Shown piece after piece: positions 48,521 through 58,384 of a stretch of 64,000 bases of DNA. The DNA comes from Paracoccus lichenicola (GTDB lineage Bacteria > Pseudomonadota > Alphaproteobacteria > Rhodobacterales > Rhodobacteraceae): assembly GCF_009708075.1 (NCBI RefSeq), contig NZ_WMBT01000005.1:1-64000 (forward strand), written 5' to 3'. Below the pieces are notes generated by a model. The model was given only the letters and a program-made list of their open reading frames with translations, ran no database searches and had not been told where the DNA came from. The position numbers and the translations under genes are program-made. Within the stretch, counting starts at the first letter, position 1. Every line of letters starts with the position of its first letter.

Positions 48521-49570
48521 TCAATCAGCGGTCGCAAGCCAATCCCCCGCCCCCATCAGCCCCAGATCCAGCAACTGCCGCCAGCCGCGATAGCGGACCG
48601 AGCCTTCGTGCCACAGGACCGGCGCCCGCGTGATGGCCTGGTGATAGGGGCGATAAGGCTTGGGGTCGATGAAATGCTGGCTGCGGCGCAGTTCCTCGGC
48701 CGCGCGGGCGGCGCTGTCGGGCAGGAACTTGCCGTGCAGCAGGACGCCCGACAGGCGCGGATCGCCGGGGCCGTCATATTCGTCGTTCAGGCGGGGCGGC
48801 AGCATGGAATGGGTCGAGTTGACATAAACATGGCGCCGGTTCCAGCGCACCAGCGGCAGCTTGTTCAGCGTGGGTCCGCGTTCGGGCGCGTCGGGAAAGA
48901 ACACCCGCTCGCGCACCCCGCCCCGCAGGATGCGGTTGCGCTTGGGGGGAACAACTTCGCAGCGATAAGGGGCGGCGTCGAACCAGGGCAGTTGTTCGGT
49001 CAGCGGGGCCTCTGGTCCGGCCTCGGCCTGGCCCAGGGGGCCGCGCGGATACAGGTCCAGCATCATCGCGCCCATGGCCGGGCGGCCGGCGGCATCCAGA
49101 TGGGCCACCAGCTGCGGCAGCGCGCGGCAGTCCCAATCGGGATAGATCAGCAATTCGTCCGCATCGACCGTCACGCACCAATGACCGTGGCCGTGGCGCA
49201 TCAGCAGCGCGCCCAGCCAGTCCATCCCGAAGCGCGAGGCCCGGTATCCCCCCGCCGCCCGCCACAGCGACACGTCCGCCTGGCCGCGCAGGAAGGCGTC
49301 GGTGCCGTCCGTGCTGGCATTGTCCACGATCAGGAAGGCGGCAACGCCCAGGCGGCGGTAATGGTCCAGGAACTGCGGCAGGCGCAGCATCTCGTTGCGG
49401 ACGGTGGCAAAGCACAGGATGTCGCCCGGCCGGATCGCCGCCGTCCGGTCCGCCAGCGGCGTCAGGGCCTGGCCCGCGCGCAGGCTGCGCCACAACAGCT
49501 TGCGCCGCTTCCAGCGCTGGCGATAGGCCGACCAGGCCCGCCGCATGGCGCTTGGCCCGTCGCCGCTCAC
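48521..49570 (-). CDS. GT2-like glycosyltransferase, copy 2
   Basis: A 349-residue paralogue of the downstream gene: LCFATVRNEMLRLPQFLDHYRRLGV, DNASTDGT and DADELLIYP at the same positions, then a similar C-terminal region with NSTHSMLPP. GTG at 49570 overlaps the galE stop (GTGA); an ATG at 49546 (341 residues, MRRAWSAYRQ) aligns better with copy 1 and is a fair alternative. It probably adds a hexose to a surface glycan. Confidence 0.84.
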   Translation of the reverse strand: MSGDGPSAMRRAWSAYRQRWKRRKLLWRSLRAGQALTPLADRTAAIRPGDILCFATVRNEMLRLPQFLDHYRRLGVAAFLIVDNASTDGTDAFLRGQADVSLWRAAGGYRASRFGMDWLGALLMRHGHGHWCVTVDADELLIYPDWDCRALPQLVAHLDAAGRPAMGAMMLDLYPRGPLGQAEAGPEAPLTEQLPWFDAAPYRCEVVPPKRNRILRGGVRERVFFPDAPERGPTLNKLPLVRWNRRHVYVNSTHSMLPPRLNDEYDGPGDPRLSGVLLHGKFLPDSAARAAEELRRSQHFIDPKPYRPYHQAITRAPVLWHEGSVRYRGWRQLLDLGLMGAGDWLATAD

Positions 49571-50553
49571 GCCTGATAGGCGCCGTTCTGGTGCCAGCGC
49601 CAGGCATCCGCGATCATCTGGGGCATGGTGGAGCGATGCGGCTGCCAGCCGAGTTCCGCCTTGGCCCGCGTGCTGCCGCAGACCAGCTTGACGGCATCGC
49701 CGCCCCGGCGCGGGCCATCGACCATCGGCACGGATCGGTTGGTGACATGGCGCGTGGCATCCACCACCTCGCGGACCGAGAAGCCCGATCCCGTGCCCAG
49801 GCAGAAGACCCGGCTGCCCTGCCCCGCGCGCAGCCATTCCAGCCCCTTCACATGGGCATCGACCAGATCCATGACATGAACGTAATCGCGGATGCAGGTG
49901 CCGTCCGTCGTGGGATAGTCGGTTCCATGCACCGTCAGCGCCGCGCGCTTGCCATCGACCGCGTCCAGGATCAGCGGGATCAGATGCGTCTCGGGGCGGT
50001 GGTGTTCGCCCACCTCGCCCTCGGGATCGGCGCCCGCCACGTTGAAATAGCGGAAGATGACCGAGCGCAGCCCGTGCGAGGCGCCGAAATCGGCCAGCAT
50101 GTCCTCGATCGCGCGCTTGGAGGCGCCATAGGCGTTCAGCGGGGCCTGGGGGGTTTCCTCGTCCAGCACCTCGCCGTCGCGGTCGCCATAGGTCGCGCAG
50201 GTCGAACTGAAGACGAAATCCAGACAGCCCGCGTCGATGGCGGCCTCGATCAGGTTCAGCGATCCGCCGACATTGTTGCGCCAGTACTTGCCGGGTTCGG
50301 CCATGGCCTCGCCCACCTGGCTCAGGGCGGCGAAATGCAGCACCGCCACCGGACGATGTTCGGCGAATGCCGCATCCAGCGCCGCGCGGTCCATCAGGTC
50401 GGCCCCGACGAAGGGGCCGAACTTGACGGCATCGCGCCAGCCCGTGGACAGGTTGTCCAGCGTCACCGGCACATAGCCCGCCGCCGCCAATGCCTTGCAG
50501 GCGTGCGAGCCGATATAGCCCGCACCCCCGGTCACCAGAACCGTCTGCGACAT
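49567..50553 (-). CDS. galE: UDP-glucose 4-epimerase
   Basis: Interconverts UDP-glucose and UDP-galactose. The 328-residue extended SDR protein has GGAGYIGSHACKAL (NAD site, 8-21), the catalytic YGASKRAIEDM (Tyr-x-x-x-Lys) and GTDYPTTDGTCIRDYVHVMDLVDAH. It follows galU by 4 nt and precedes a glycosyltransferase gene by overlap, so it supplies UDP-Gal for the glycan block. Confidence 0.95.
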   Translation of the reverse strand: MSQTVLVTGGAGYIGSHACKALAAAGYVPVTLDNLSTGWRDAVKFGPFVGADLMDRAALDAAFAEHRPVAVLHFAALSQVGEAMAEPGKYWRNNVGGSLNLIEAAIDAGCLDFVFSSTCATYGDRDGEVLDEETPQAPLNAYGASKRAIEDMLADFGASHGLRSVIFRYFNVAGADPEGEVGEHHRPETHLIPLILDAVDGKRAALTVHGTDYPTTDGTCIRDYVHVMDLVDAHVKGLEWLRAGQGSRVFCLGTGSGFSVREVVDATRHVTNRSVPMVDGPRRGGDAVKLVCGSTRAKAELGWQPHRSTMPQMIADAWRWHQNGAYQA

Positions 50554-50557
50554 GGGC

Positions 50558-51454
50558 TTATTCGGCCGCCCGGCGCAGCGACATGATGTCGTGCAGGTAT
50601 TCGGCGAATTCTTCCTTCAGCTCGTCCCGCTCCAGGCCGAAGGCCACGGTCGCCTGCAGGAAACCCGCCTTGGACCCGCAGTCGAACCGCTGGCCGCGGA
50701 AGCGCAGGCCGTAAACGCCGCGCCCGGCCTCGATCTCGTCGGCGATGGCGTCGGTCAGCTGGATTTCCCCGCCGGACCCGGCCTTCAGCTTGTTGAGGTT
50801 CCGCATGACGGTCGGCGCCAGGATATAGCGCCCGATCACCGCCAGGTTCGACGGCGCGGTGCCCAGCTTGGGCTTTTCGACCATGCCGCGCGCCTTGACG
50901 ATGGCGCCCATGTCCTCGGCCACGTCCAGGACACCGTAGGATTGCGCCTTTTCGGGCGAGACTTCCATGGTGGCGACCATGCTGCCGCCGGTCTCGCCAT
51001 AGGCCTCGATCATCTGCTGCAGGCAGGGCGGATCGCCCATGATCACATCGTCGGTCAGCACCACGGCGAAGGGTTCGTCATCGGCCACCAGCCGGCGCGC
51101 GCACCAGACCGCGTGGCCCAGGCCAAGCGCCTTGTGCTGGCGGATATAGGCGATGGCGCCCGATTCCATGTTGGTGCTGCGCAGGACTTCCAGAAGATCG
51201 GTCTTGCCGGACTTCTTCAGGCTGCTTTCCAGTTCGTGCGCATGGTCGAAATAGTCTTCCAGCGCGCCCTTGCCGCGCGAGGTGACGAAGATGAACTCGG
51301 TGATGCCCGCGGCCCGCGCCTCGTCGATGGCGTACTGGATCAGCGGCCGGTCGATCAGCGTCATGATCTCTTTCGGGATGCTTTTCGTGGCTGGAAGAAA
51401 GCGCGTGCCCAGACCAGCTACGGGGAAGATGGCCTTGGTTACCTTACGAGTCAT
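50558..51454 (-). CDS. galU: UTP-glucose-1-phosphate uridylyltransferase
   Basis: Makes UDP-glucose from UTP and glucose 1-phosphate. The 298-residue protein has the nucleotide motif AIFPVAGLGTRFLPATKSIPKEI (9-31), VLTDDVIMGDP and EKPKLGTAPSNLAVIGRYIL. The start at 51454 has AAAGG at a proper distance; an upstream in-frame extension of 29 residues was rejected. It lies upstream of galE in the same direction. Confidence 0.95.
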   Translation of the reverse strand: MTRKVTKAIFPVAGLGTRFLPATKSIPKEIMTLIDRPLIQYAIDEARAAGITEFIFVTSRGKGALEDYFDHAHELESSLKKSGKTDLLEVLRSTNMESGAIAYIRQHKALGLGHAVWCARRLVADDEPFAVVLTDDVIMGDPPCLQQMIEAYGETGGSMVATMEVSPEKAQSYGVLDVAEDMGAIVKARGMVEKPKLGTAPSNLAVIGRYILAPTVMRNLNKLKAGSGGEIQLTDAIADEIEAGRGVYGLRFRGQRFDCGSKAGFLQATVAFGLERDELKEEFAEYLHDIMSLRRAAE

Positions 51455-51634
51455 GAATTGACACCTTTGTTCGATCCTTGCGGCAGCCGGAGGCTGAACG
51501 GAGCATAACGCCAAATCACCTGCAAACGTTTCACTCTGCAAGCCGAATCAGGGGGGCATCGGCAATTTGACGCCCAGCACATCGTGAAAACCGACCCTCA
51601 TTTCCAGCAGATGAGGCCAAATGGCAAGATGCCT

Positions 51635-52435
51635 TCAATCCAGGCCCATGTCCTTCATCATCGCTTCCAGGCGCGGGACATCCTCGGGGTTGTTCAGCTC
51701 CCAGAACCGGCGGCCGCGCGCTTGGACCTCGACGCACAGGATCCGGCGGCCGCGTTCCAGGAAACGCAGCTGCTCCAGCCCTTCCAGGCGCTCCAGCGGG
51801 CCTTCGTCCCAGGTGGCGTATTCCGCCAGCGCCGCAGGCCGATAGGCATAGACGCCGACATGGTGGAAGACCGGGCTTGGATCGTCCGGGCCGAAATCGC
51901 CCACCGCAAAGGGAATCACTTCCTTGGAAAAATACAGCCCCTGCCGGTCATGGCCGAAGACCGCCGTGGTCCCGCCGACGCGGCCCGCATGGCGGTCGGC
52001 GATGAGATCCGCGCGCATCCGCCCGGTGCAGCGCAGCACCGGGGTCGCCACGTCCGACGCGGGATCGGCGCGCAGGTTCGCGACCAGATCCTCGACGAAC
52101 CAGGCGGGGGTCAAGGGCGCGTCGCCTTGCAGGTTCACCACGATCTCGGGGGAGATCCCCAGGTTGGCCACCGCCTCGGCGCAGCGTTCGGTGCCGTTGC
52201 GGCAGGCGGTAGAGGTCATCACGACCTCGGCCCCGAAGCCTGCCGCATGATCGCGGATGCGGTCGTCGTCGGTGGCCACCACCACCCGGTCCACGCCCGA
52301 CACCGCCACCGCCGCGTCCCAACTGCGCCGGATCAGGCTGCGCCCCTGGCCGGACGCGCCGCGCAAGTCCACCAGCGGCTTGCCCGGATAGCGGGTCGAG
52401 GCATGGCGCGCGGGAATGACGATCAGGACCGACAT
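51635..52435 (-). CDS. kdsB: 3-deoxy-manno-octulosonate cytidylyltransferase
   Basis: Activates Kdo to CMP-Kdo for LPS inner-core synthesis. The 266-residue protein has VIPARHASTRYPGKPL at the start, VVATDDDRI, MTSTACRNGTERCAEA and LQGDAPL for nucleotide and metal binding. It overlaps cysQ by 1 nt (TGATG). The 180-nt gap downstream to galU shows only weak promoter-like hexamers. Confidence 0.94.
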   Translation of the reverse strand: MSVLIVIPARHASTRYPGKPLVDLRGASGQGRSLIRRSWDAAVAVSGVDRVVVATDDDRIRDHAAGFGAEVVMTSTACRNGTERCAEAVANLGISPEIVVNLQGDAPLTPAWFVEDLVANLRADPASDVATPVLRCTGRMRADLIADRHAGRVGGTTAVFGHDRQGLYFSKEVIPFAVGDFGPDDPSPVFHHVGVYAYRPAALAEYATWDEGPLERLEGLEQLRFLERGRRILCVEVQARGRRFWELNNPEDVPRLEAMMKDMGLD

Positions 52436-53232
52436 CAGCCCTTCACCAGCAGGACGCCCGGCGCGAAGGCGATGAAGAAGGGGTTCTCGAAGCCCGGCTT
52501 GCCATAGGCCAGGGGCGTGTGGTCGTCAAAGCGCACGACCTCTCCGCCCGCGCCGCGCAGCACCGCGTCGCCCGCCGCCGTGTCCCATTCCATCGTCCGG
52601 CCAAGGCGCGGGTACAGATCCGCCTCGCCGGTGGCCACCAGGCAGAACTTCAGCGAGGAACCGGCGCTGGTCATGTCGCGCACGCCGTATCGCGCGATAT
52701 AGGCGTCGGTCGCCGCGTCCCGGTGCGATTTCGACGCCACGACCATCAACCCCCGGTTGTCGGGGATCGGGTTGACGCCGATGGGCACGGTCTGGCCGGG
52801 CGTGTCGCCGAAGGGACCATGCTCCTCGACCGAACGCCCGTCGGCGGTGGTATAGAACAGCCGCCCCTTGGCGGGGGCATAGACGACGCCGCGCAGGGGC
52901 ACGCCGTCTTCGACATAGGCGATGTTGACGGTGAAATCGCCGCGCCGCTGCACGAATTCCTTGGTGCCGTCCAGCGGATCGACGATCAGGAAGGTCCGTG
53001 CCGTCTGCGCGTGGCTGGCGGCCTGTTCCTCGGTGATCAGGGGAATGTCGGGAAAGGCCGCGCGCAGCCCGGCCGAGATCAGGGCATCGGCCGCCTCGTC
53101 CGCGGCGGTGACGGGCGATTCGTCGGACTTGGCGCGGACATCAAAATCCTCGGCCTCGTAGATCTCCATGATGCGCGCCCCGGCCTGCAACGCCAGGCGC
53201 CGCATTTCGATGGTCAGTTGTTCAAATTGCAT
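52435..53232 (-). CDS. cysQ: 3'(2'),5'-bisphosphate nucleotidase CysQ
   Basis: Hydrolyses PAP (3'-phosphoadenosine 5'-phosphate), the by-product of sulfotransferase and PAPS reductase reactions. The 265-residue inositol-monophosphatase-fold enzyme has the metal motifs ITEEQAAS and IVDPLDGTKEFVQRRGDF, and the later EWDTAAGDAVLRGAGGEV. It lies upstream of kdsB, and its presence beside a glycan cluster with a sulfotransferase-like gene is functionally sensible. Confidence 0.94.
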   Translation of the reverse strand: MQFEQLTIEMRRLALQAGARIMEIYEAEDFDVRAKSDESPVTAADEAADALISAGLRAAFPDIPLITEEQAASHAQTARTFLIVDPLDGTKEFVQRRGDFTVNIAYVEDGVPLRGVVYAPAKGRLFYTTADGRSVEEHGPFGDTPGQTVPIGVNPIPDNRGLMVVASKSHRDAATDAYIARYGVRDMTSAGSSLKFCLVATGEADLYPRLGRTMEWDTAAGDAVLRGAGGEVVRFDDHTPLAYGKPGFENPFFIAFAPGVLLVKG

Positions 53233-53362
53233 CCAGTTTCCTTCCGCGACGGCCGGTTCAGCGCAACCCTGCCGATTGTGACGGGAGCGAAGCTTCCTTA
53301 TGATCGGGGCTGACGGCTTGGGCAAGCGCCCGCGGGCCGGAAGGCGAAAGGGAAGCGCGGGC

Positions 53363-54184
53363 GTGTTCAACCAGCGGAAGAACGACACGATCATCAAGGC
53401 CGCGGGAACGACGCTTGGCCTGATCTATCACCAGACGGTCTACAACCTGCGCAACGACCATCGCAACGCGATCGTGGGCCTGTTGCTGACCATCCTGCAG
53501 TCGCTGATCTTTGTCGCCGCCTTCATGTTGTTCTTCCTGTTCTTCAAGGTGCGCACGTCTCCGATCCGGGGCGACTTCATCCTGTACATGCTGTCGGGCG
53601 TCTTCATGTTCATGGCCCATACCCAGGCCTCGGGCGCGGTGGCGGGCAGCCATTCGGTGTCGGGCGGGCTGGTCAAGCACGAACCGCTGAACCCCGCGAT
53701 CCTGATCGCCTCGGCGGCGCTGGCGGTGCTGTATCGCCAGACGGTCAGCTGCATCGCGATCCTGGGGCTGTATCACGTCGTCATCGCGCCCATCCATTTC
53801 GACTTCTGGCCGGGCAGCCTGGCGATGTACCTGCTGGCCTGGTTTTCGGGCGGCTGCACGGGGCTGGTCTTTCTGGGCATCAGGCCCTGGTCGCCGCGCG
53901 GATCCAGGCTGGTGACCACGGCCTATCAGCGAATCAACATGTTCGCGTCCGGCAAGATGTTCGTGGCCAACGTGGTGCCCAATGCCATGCTGCCCTGGTT
54001 TCTGTGGAACCCGCTGTTTCACGTCATCGACCAGCAGCGGGGGTTCGTGTTCATCAACTACACGCCCCTGAAGACCGATCCGCTTTATGCGCTGTGGTTC
54101 TCGCTGGCCGCGATGATGATCGGGCTTCTGATCAACTTCACCACCCGCAAGTACGAATCGCTGAGCTGGAGCGCGGCCGGCTGA
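53363..54184 (+). CDS. Polysaccharide ABC-transporter permease (KpsM/Wzm-like)
   Basis: A 273-residue inner-membrane permease with about six hydrophobic segments, typical of the ABC-2 capsule and O-antigen exporters. The region [25 protein letters not shown] is TM1. The start at the GTG (53363) follows AAAGGGAAG; an ATG at 53300 would add 21 basic residues and cannot be excluded. No ATPase partner (kpsT/wzt) is nearby; dnaK follows. It diverges from the cysQ-kdsB-galU-galE run. Confidence 0.83.
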   Translation: MFNQRKNDTIIKAAGTTLGLIYHQTVYNLRNDHRNAIVGLLLTILQSLIFVAAFMLFFLFFKVRTSPIRGDFILYMLSGVFMFMAHTQASGAVAGSHSVSGGLVKHEPLNPAILIASAALAVLYRQTVSCIAILGLYHVVIAPIHFDFWPGSLAMYLLAWFSGGCTGLVFLGIRPWSPRGSRLVTTAYQRINMFASGKMFVANVVPNAMLPWFLWNPLFHVIDQQRGFVFINYTPLKTDPLYALWFSLAAMMIGLLINFTTRKYESLSWSAAG

Positions 54185-54211
54185 AGCCCTGCAAATTGCC
54201 CGCATCGGGCG

Positions 54212-54239
54212 CTTGCGGGGGTTGAAACCATGCCTATAT
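54212..54239 (+). promoter_or_regulatory. RpoH-type heat-shock promoter of dnaK
   Basis: CTTG (54212-54215), a 17-nt spacer and CCTATAT (54233-54239) match the alphaproteobacterial RpoH consensus CTTG-N17-CYTATNT at every position. It lies 111 nt before the dnaK start. Confidence 0.85.
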
Positions 54240-54350
54240 ACACCCCGAAGCGTCCGGGCAGCCGGACCTGGAAACGTGTTTTTGGGATCGGGCCTCGGGG
54301 GCCGAAACGGACCCGAAGTCCAGTGTAATCGCCGCAAGAAGGAAACAAGC

Positions 54351-56264
54351 ATGTCAAAAGTCATCGGCATCGACCTCGGCACCACGAACAGCTGCGTCGC
54401 GATCATGGACGGCAGCCAGCCCAAGGTCATCGAGAACAGCGAAGGCGCCCGCACCACGCCCTCGATCGTGGGCTTCATGGATGGCGAACGCCTTGTCGGC
54501 CAGCCGGCCAAGCGCCAGGCGGTCACGAACCCCACCAATACCGTCTTTGCCGTGAAACGCCTGATCGGCCGCCGCATCGGCGACGAGGCCGTCGAAAAGG
54601 ACCGCAAGCTGGTCCCCTACAACATCGTGGACGGCGGCAACGGCGACGCCTGGGTCGAGGTGAAGGGCGAGAAGTATTCCCCCGCGCAGGTCAGCGCGAT
54701 GATCCTTCAGAAGATGAAGGAAACCGCCGAATCCTATCTGGGCGAGACGGTGACGCAGGCCGTCATCACGGTTCCCGCCTATTTCAACGACGCCCAGCGT
54801 CAGGCGACCAAGGACGCGGGCAAGATCGCGGGCCTGGAAGTCCTGCGCATCATCAACGAACCCACCGCGGCCGCGCTGGCCTACGGCCTGGACAAGAAGG
54901 ACAGCAAGACCATCGCCGTCTATGACCTCGGCGGCGGCACCTTCGACATCACCATCCTGGAAATCGACGACGGCCTGTTCGAGGTGAAGTCCACGAACGG
55001 CGACACGTTCCTGGGCGGCGAAGACTTCGACATGCGGATCGTCAATTACCTGGCGGACGAGTTCAAGAAGGAACACGGGGTCGATCTGACCAAGGACAAG
55101 ATGGCGCTCCAGCGCCTGAAGGAAGCCGCGGAAAAGGCCAAGATCGAGCTGTCGTCGTCTTCCCAGACCGAGATCAACCAGCCTTTCATCAGCATGGACA
55201 AGAACAGCGGCACCCCGCTGCACCTGGTGATCAAGCTGACCCGCGCCAAGCTGGAAAGCCTGGTGGGCGACCTGATCAAGCGCACCATGAAGCCGGTCGC
55301 CGACGCGATCAAGGACGCCGGCGTGTCGAAATCCGACATCGACGAGGTGGTCCTGGTCGGCGGCATGACCCGGATGCCCAAGGTGATCGAGGCCGTGACC
55401 GAATTCTTCGGCAAGGAACCCCACAAGGGCGTGAACCCCGACGAGGTCGTGGCGCTTGGCGCGGCCATCCAGGCCGGCGTGCTGCAGGGCGATGTCAAGG
55501 ACGTGGTCCTGCTGGACGTGACGCCCTTGTCGCTGGGGATCGAGACGCTGGGCGGCGTGTTCACGCGGCTCATCGACCGCAACACCACGATCCCGACCAA
55601 GAAGTCGCAGATCTTCTCGACCGCCGAGGACAACCAGAACGCCGTGACGATCCGGGTGTTCCAGGGCGAACGGGAAATGGCGGCCGACAACAAGCTGTTG
55701 GGCCAGTTCAACCTGGAAGACATCCCGCCCGCGCCGCGCGGGTTGCCGCAGATCGAGGTGACCTTCGACATCGACGCCAACGGCATCGTGTCCGTCAGCG
55801 CCAAGGACAAGGGCACCGGCAAGACGCAGAACATCACCATCCAAGCCTCGGGCGGCCTGACCGACGAGGATATCGAGCGGATGGTGAAGGACGCCGAGGC
55901 CAATGCCGACGCCGACAAGCAGCGCCGCGAACTGGTCGAATCGCGCAACCAGGCCGAAAGCCTGATCCATTCGACCCGCAAGTCGCTGGAGGAACACGGC
56001 GACAAGGTCGATGGATCGACGGTCGAGGCGATCGAGTTGGCCATCGGCGCGCTGGAGGAATCGCTGAAATCCGACGACGCGGGCAAGATCCGTGGCGGCA
56101 TCCAGAACGTGATGGATGCGTCGATGAAGCTGGGCGAGGCCATCTACAAGTCGTCCCAGGCCACGGCCGAAGGCAGCGACGATGGCGATCAGCCCCGCAA
56201 CGTCGATGACGACATCGTGGATGCCGATTTCGAGGATCTCGGCGAGAACAAGAAGCGCGGCTGA
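54351..56264 (+). CDS. dnaK: Molecular chaperone DnaK (Hsp70)
   Basis: An ATP-dependent chaperone that works with DnaJ and GrpE. The 637-residue protein has all Hsp70 signatures: [48 protein letters not shown] and the substrate domain [15 protein letters not shown]. The C-terminus ends in an acidic [18 protein letters not shown]. The ATG has GAAGGAAAC upstream. dnaJ lies 79 nt downstream past a hairpin. Confidence 0.98.
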   Translation: MSKVIGIDLGTTNSCVAIMDGSQPKVIENSEGARTTPSIVGFMDGERLVGQPAKRQAVTNPTNTVFAVKRLIGRRIGDEAVEKDRKLVPYNIVDGGNGDAWVEVKGEKYSPAQVSAMILQKMKETAESYLGETVTQAVITVPAYFNDAQRQATKDAGKIAGLEVLRIINEPTAAALAYGLDKKDSKTIAVYDLGGGTFDITILEIDDGLFEVKSTNGDTFLGGEDFDMRIVNYLADEFKKEHGVDLTKDKMALQRLKEAAEKAKIELSSSSQTEINQPFISMDKNSGTPLHLVIKLTRAKLESLVGDLIKRTMKPVADAIKDAGVSKSDIDEVVLVGGMTRMPKVIEAVTEFFGKEPHKGVNPDEVVALGAAIQAGVLQGDVKDVVLLDVTPLSLGIETLGGVFTRLIDRNTTIPTKKSQIFSTAEDNQNAVTIRVFQGEREMAADNKLLGQFNLEDIPPAPRGLPQIEVTFDIDANGIVSVSAKDKGTGKTQNITIQASGGLTDEDIERMVKDAEANADADKQRRELVESRNQAESLIHSTRKSLEEHGDKVDGSTVEAIELAIGALEESLKSDDAGKIRGGIQNVMDASMKLGEAIYKSSQATAEGSDDGDQPRNVDDDIVDADFEDLGENKKRG

Positions 56265-56283
56265 TCCGGGCCGCACCCTTTCG

Positions 56284-56313
56284 GGCCGGTCCGCGGGATG
56301 ACGCGGGCCGGCC
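56284..56313 (+). terminator. Hairpin between dnaK and dnaJ
   Basis: A 12-bp stem GGCCGGTCCGCG/CGCGGGCCGGCC (one G.T pair) with a 6-nt loop is followed by GTTTCGTTGG. A weak T-run means partial termination or mRNA processing, which could set dnaJ below dnaK. Confidence 0.55.
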
Positions 56314-56343
56314 GTTTCGTTGGGGAACCAGACAGGACGAAAG

Positions 56344-57501
56344 ATGGCCAAGCGTTGCTATTACGAGGTTCTGGGCGTGACGCGCGGGGCATCGGCCGAG
56401 GAAATCAAGAAGGCCTATCGCCAGAAGGCGAAGGAACTTCACCCCGACCGCAACAAGGACAACCCCCAGGCCGAAGCCCATTTCAAGGAAGCGAACGAGG
56501 CTTACGACTGCCTCAAGGACGACCAGAAGAAGGCGGCCTATGACCGCTTCGGCCACGCGGCCTTCGAGGGCGGCGGTGGCGGGTTCAACGGACGCGGCGC
56601 CCATCCGGGCGATTTCGGCACCGCCTTCGCCGACGTGTTCGAGGATCTGTTCGGCGACATGATGGGCCGGCGCGGCGCCGGCGGCGGCCGGTCCCGCGCC
56701 CAGCGTGGCCAGGACTTGCGCTACAACCTGCGCGTCACCCTGGAAGAGGCCTATGTCGGCCTGAAGAAATCCATCACCGTTCCCGGATCGGTCGCCTGCG
56801 AGGAATGCGAGGGCACCGGGGCCGAGGGCGCGACCCAGCCTTCCGCCTGCCCGACCTGCGCCGGCATGGGCAAGGTCCGCGCCCAGCAGGGCTTCTTCAC
56901 GGTCGAACGCACCTGCCCCACCTGCGGCGGCCAGGGCCAGATCGTCAAGAACCCCTGCAAGGCCTGCCACGGCGCGGGCCGCATCGAACGCGAACGCACC
57001 CTGTCGGTGAACATCCCGGCAGGCGTCGAAACCGGCACCCGCATCCGCCTGGCGGGCGAGGGCGAGGCGGGCTTGCGCGGCGGGCCTGCGGGCGATCTCT
57101 ATATCTTCATCGAGGTCCAGGACCACGCCATCTTCCTGCGCGACGGCAAGATCCTGGCCTGCCAGGTGCCGGTCAGCATGGCCACCGCCGCCCTTGGGGG
57201 CGAGGTCGAGGTGCCGACCATCGACGGCGGCCGGGCGCGCGTCAAGGTTCCGGCGGGCAGCCAGTCCGGCCGCCAGATGCGCCTGCGCGGCAAGGGAATG
57301 CCGCCCCTGCGCCACGGTCCCGGTGCCGCGGGCGAGGCGGGCGACATGCTGATCGAGCTGGTTGTCGAAACCCCCGTGAACCTGACCGCCCGCCAGCGGG
57401 AACTGCTGCGCGAGTTCGAGTCCGAACAGGCCGACAACAGCCCCCAATCGGACAGCTTCTTCAACAAGGTCAAGGGTTTCTGGGACGGGATGCGGGGCTG
57501 A
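56344..57501 (+). CDS. dnaJ: Co-chaperone DnaJ (Hsp40)
   Basis: Stimulates DnaK ATPase and delivers substrates. The 385-residue protein has the J-domain with HPD at 33-35, a Gly-rich region ([12 protein letters not shown]), four zinc-finger repeats ([32 protein letters not shown]) and the C-terminal substrate domain. The start at 56344 was preferred over one 24 nt upstream because it lies behind the SD and matches the family. Confidence 0.97.
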   Translation: MAKRCYYEVLGVTRGASAEEIKKAYRQKAKELHPDRNKDNPQAEAHFKEANEAYDCLKDDQKKAAYDRFGHAAFEGGGGGFNGRGAHPGDFGTAFADVFEDLFGDMMGRRGAGGGRSRAQRGQDLRYNLRVTLEEAYVGLKKSITVPGSVACEECEGTGAEGATQPSACPTCAGMGKVRAQQGFFTVERTCPTCGGQGQIVKNPCKACHGAGRIERERTLSVNIPAGVETGTRIRLAGEGEAGLRGGPAGDLYIFIEVQDHAIFLRDGKILACQVPVSMATAALGGEVEVPTIDGGRARVKVPAGSQSGRQMRLRGKGMPPLRHGPGAAGEAGDMLIELVVETPVNLTARQRELLREFESEQADNSPQSDSFFNKVKGFWDGMRG

Positions 57502-57549
57502 CGCCCACGCGTTAACCATTCCTTCACCCTGCGGGTCCATGCTGGCGCC

Positions 57550-58317
57550 ATGGACCCGAATCGCACCTTTGGCGAAATGCCCCTGCCGCTGTTCCAGCCC
57601 GCCGCCGACGAGGCCGCGCCGATCCCGATACCCGCGGGCAAGGCGCCGTCCTATCTGGCCGATCACCGCGCCCGGCTGCGCGACCGTTTCATGCAGGGCG
57701 GCGCCACCGCCATGCCGGATTACGAACTGCTGGAACTGGTGCTGTTCCGCGCCATCCCCCGCCAGGACGTGAAGCCCCTTGCACGGCTGCTGATCGAAAC
57801 CTTCGGCGATTTCAACCGCGTCCTGACCGCCCCCGCCGCGCGCCTGGAACAGGTCGCGGGCGTCGGTCCCGCCGTGGTGACCGAACTGAAGATCGTCGAG
57901 GCCGCGGCGCAGCGCATGGCGCGGGCCAAGGTCATGCACCGCCCCATCCTGTCCGGCTGGGACGCGCTTCTGGATTACTGCCACACCGCCATGGCGCACC
58001 GCGAGATCGAACAGTTCCGCGTCCTTTACCTCGACCGCAAGAACGTGCTGATCGCGGACGAGGAACAGGCGCGCGGCACGGTGGATCACGTCCCCGTCTA
58101 TCCGCGCGAGATCATCCGCCGGGCGCTGGAACTGAACGCCTCGGCGCTGATCCTGGTCCACAACCACCCGTCTGGCGATCCCACGCCCTCGGACGCCGAC
58201 ATCACCATGACCGCCCGCATCGCCCAGGCCGCCGACAGCATGGGAATCACCATCCACGACCACCTGATCATCGGCAAGTCGCGCGAACTGTCGTTCCGCA
58301 GCCAGGGCCTTTTATGA
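57550..58317 (+). CDS. radC: DNA repair-associated protein RadC (JAMM domain)
   Basis: A 255-residue protein with N-terminal helix-hairpin-helix (LEQVAGVGPAVVTELKIVEAA) and the C-terminal JAMM metal motif LVHNHPSGDPTPSDADI. RadC was once linked to repair, yet its true role is unclear; it is associated with competence and mobile DNA. A CtrA-like half site TTAACCAT lies at 57511-57518, between dnaJ and radC. Confidence 0.93.
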   Translation: MDPNRTFGEMPLPLFQPAADEAAPIPIPAGKAPSYLADHRARLRDRFMQGGATAMPDYELLELVLFRAIPRQDVKPLARLLIETFGDFNRVLTAPAARLEQVAGVGPAVVTELKIVEAAAQRMARAKVMHRPILSGWDALLDYCHTAMAHREIEQFRVLYLDRKNVLIADEEQARGTVDHVPVYPREIIRRALELNASALILVHNHPSGDPTPSDADITMTARIAQAADSMGITIHDHLIIGKSRELSFRSQGLL

Positions 58318-58324
58318 CTTCTTC

Positions 58325-58384
58325 TTTGCTCAAATACCCTGGGGGTGAAGGTCGCGCCAGCGACCGAGGGGGCTGAAAGCCCCC
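58325..58384 (+). repeat. Dispersed box-plus-hairpin repeat, copy D (after radC)
   Basis: The box TTTGCTCAAATACCCTGGGG is followed by GGTCGC-GCCA-GCGACC (58350-58365) and GGGGGCT-GAA-AGCCCCC (58368-58384). The structure matches copies A-C. It begins 7 nt after the radC stop and could act as its transcript end. Confidence 0.7.

Noticed and set aside
51455..51634. A small gene between galU and kdsB
   Set aside because: Short open frames lack ribosome sites; the gap more likely carries the galU leader.
54354..56351. A 665-codon open frame antisense to dnaK
   Set aside because: It is the complement of dnaK codons in a high-GC genome, a known source of false antisense genes.
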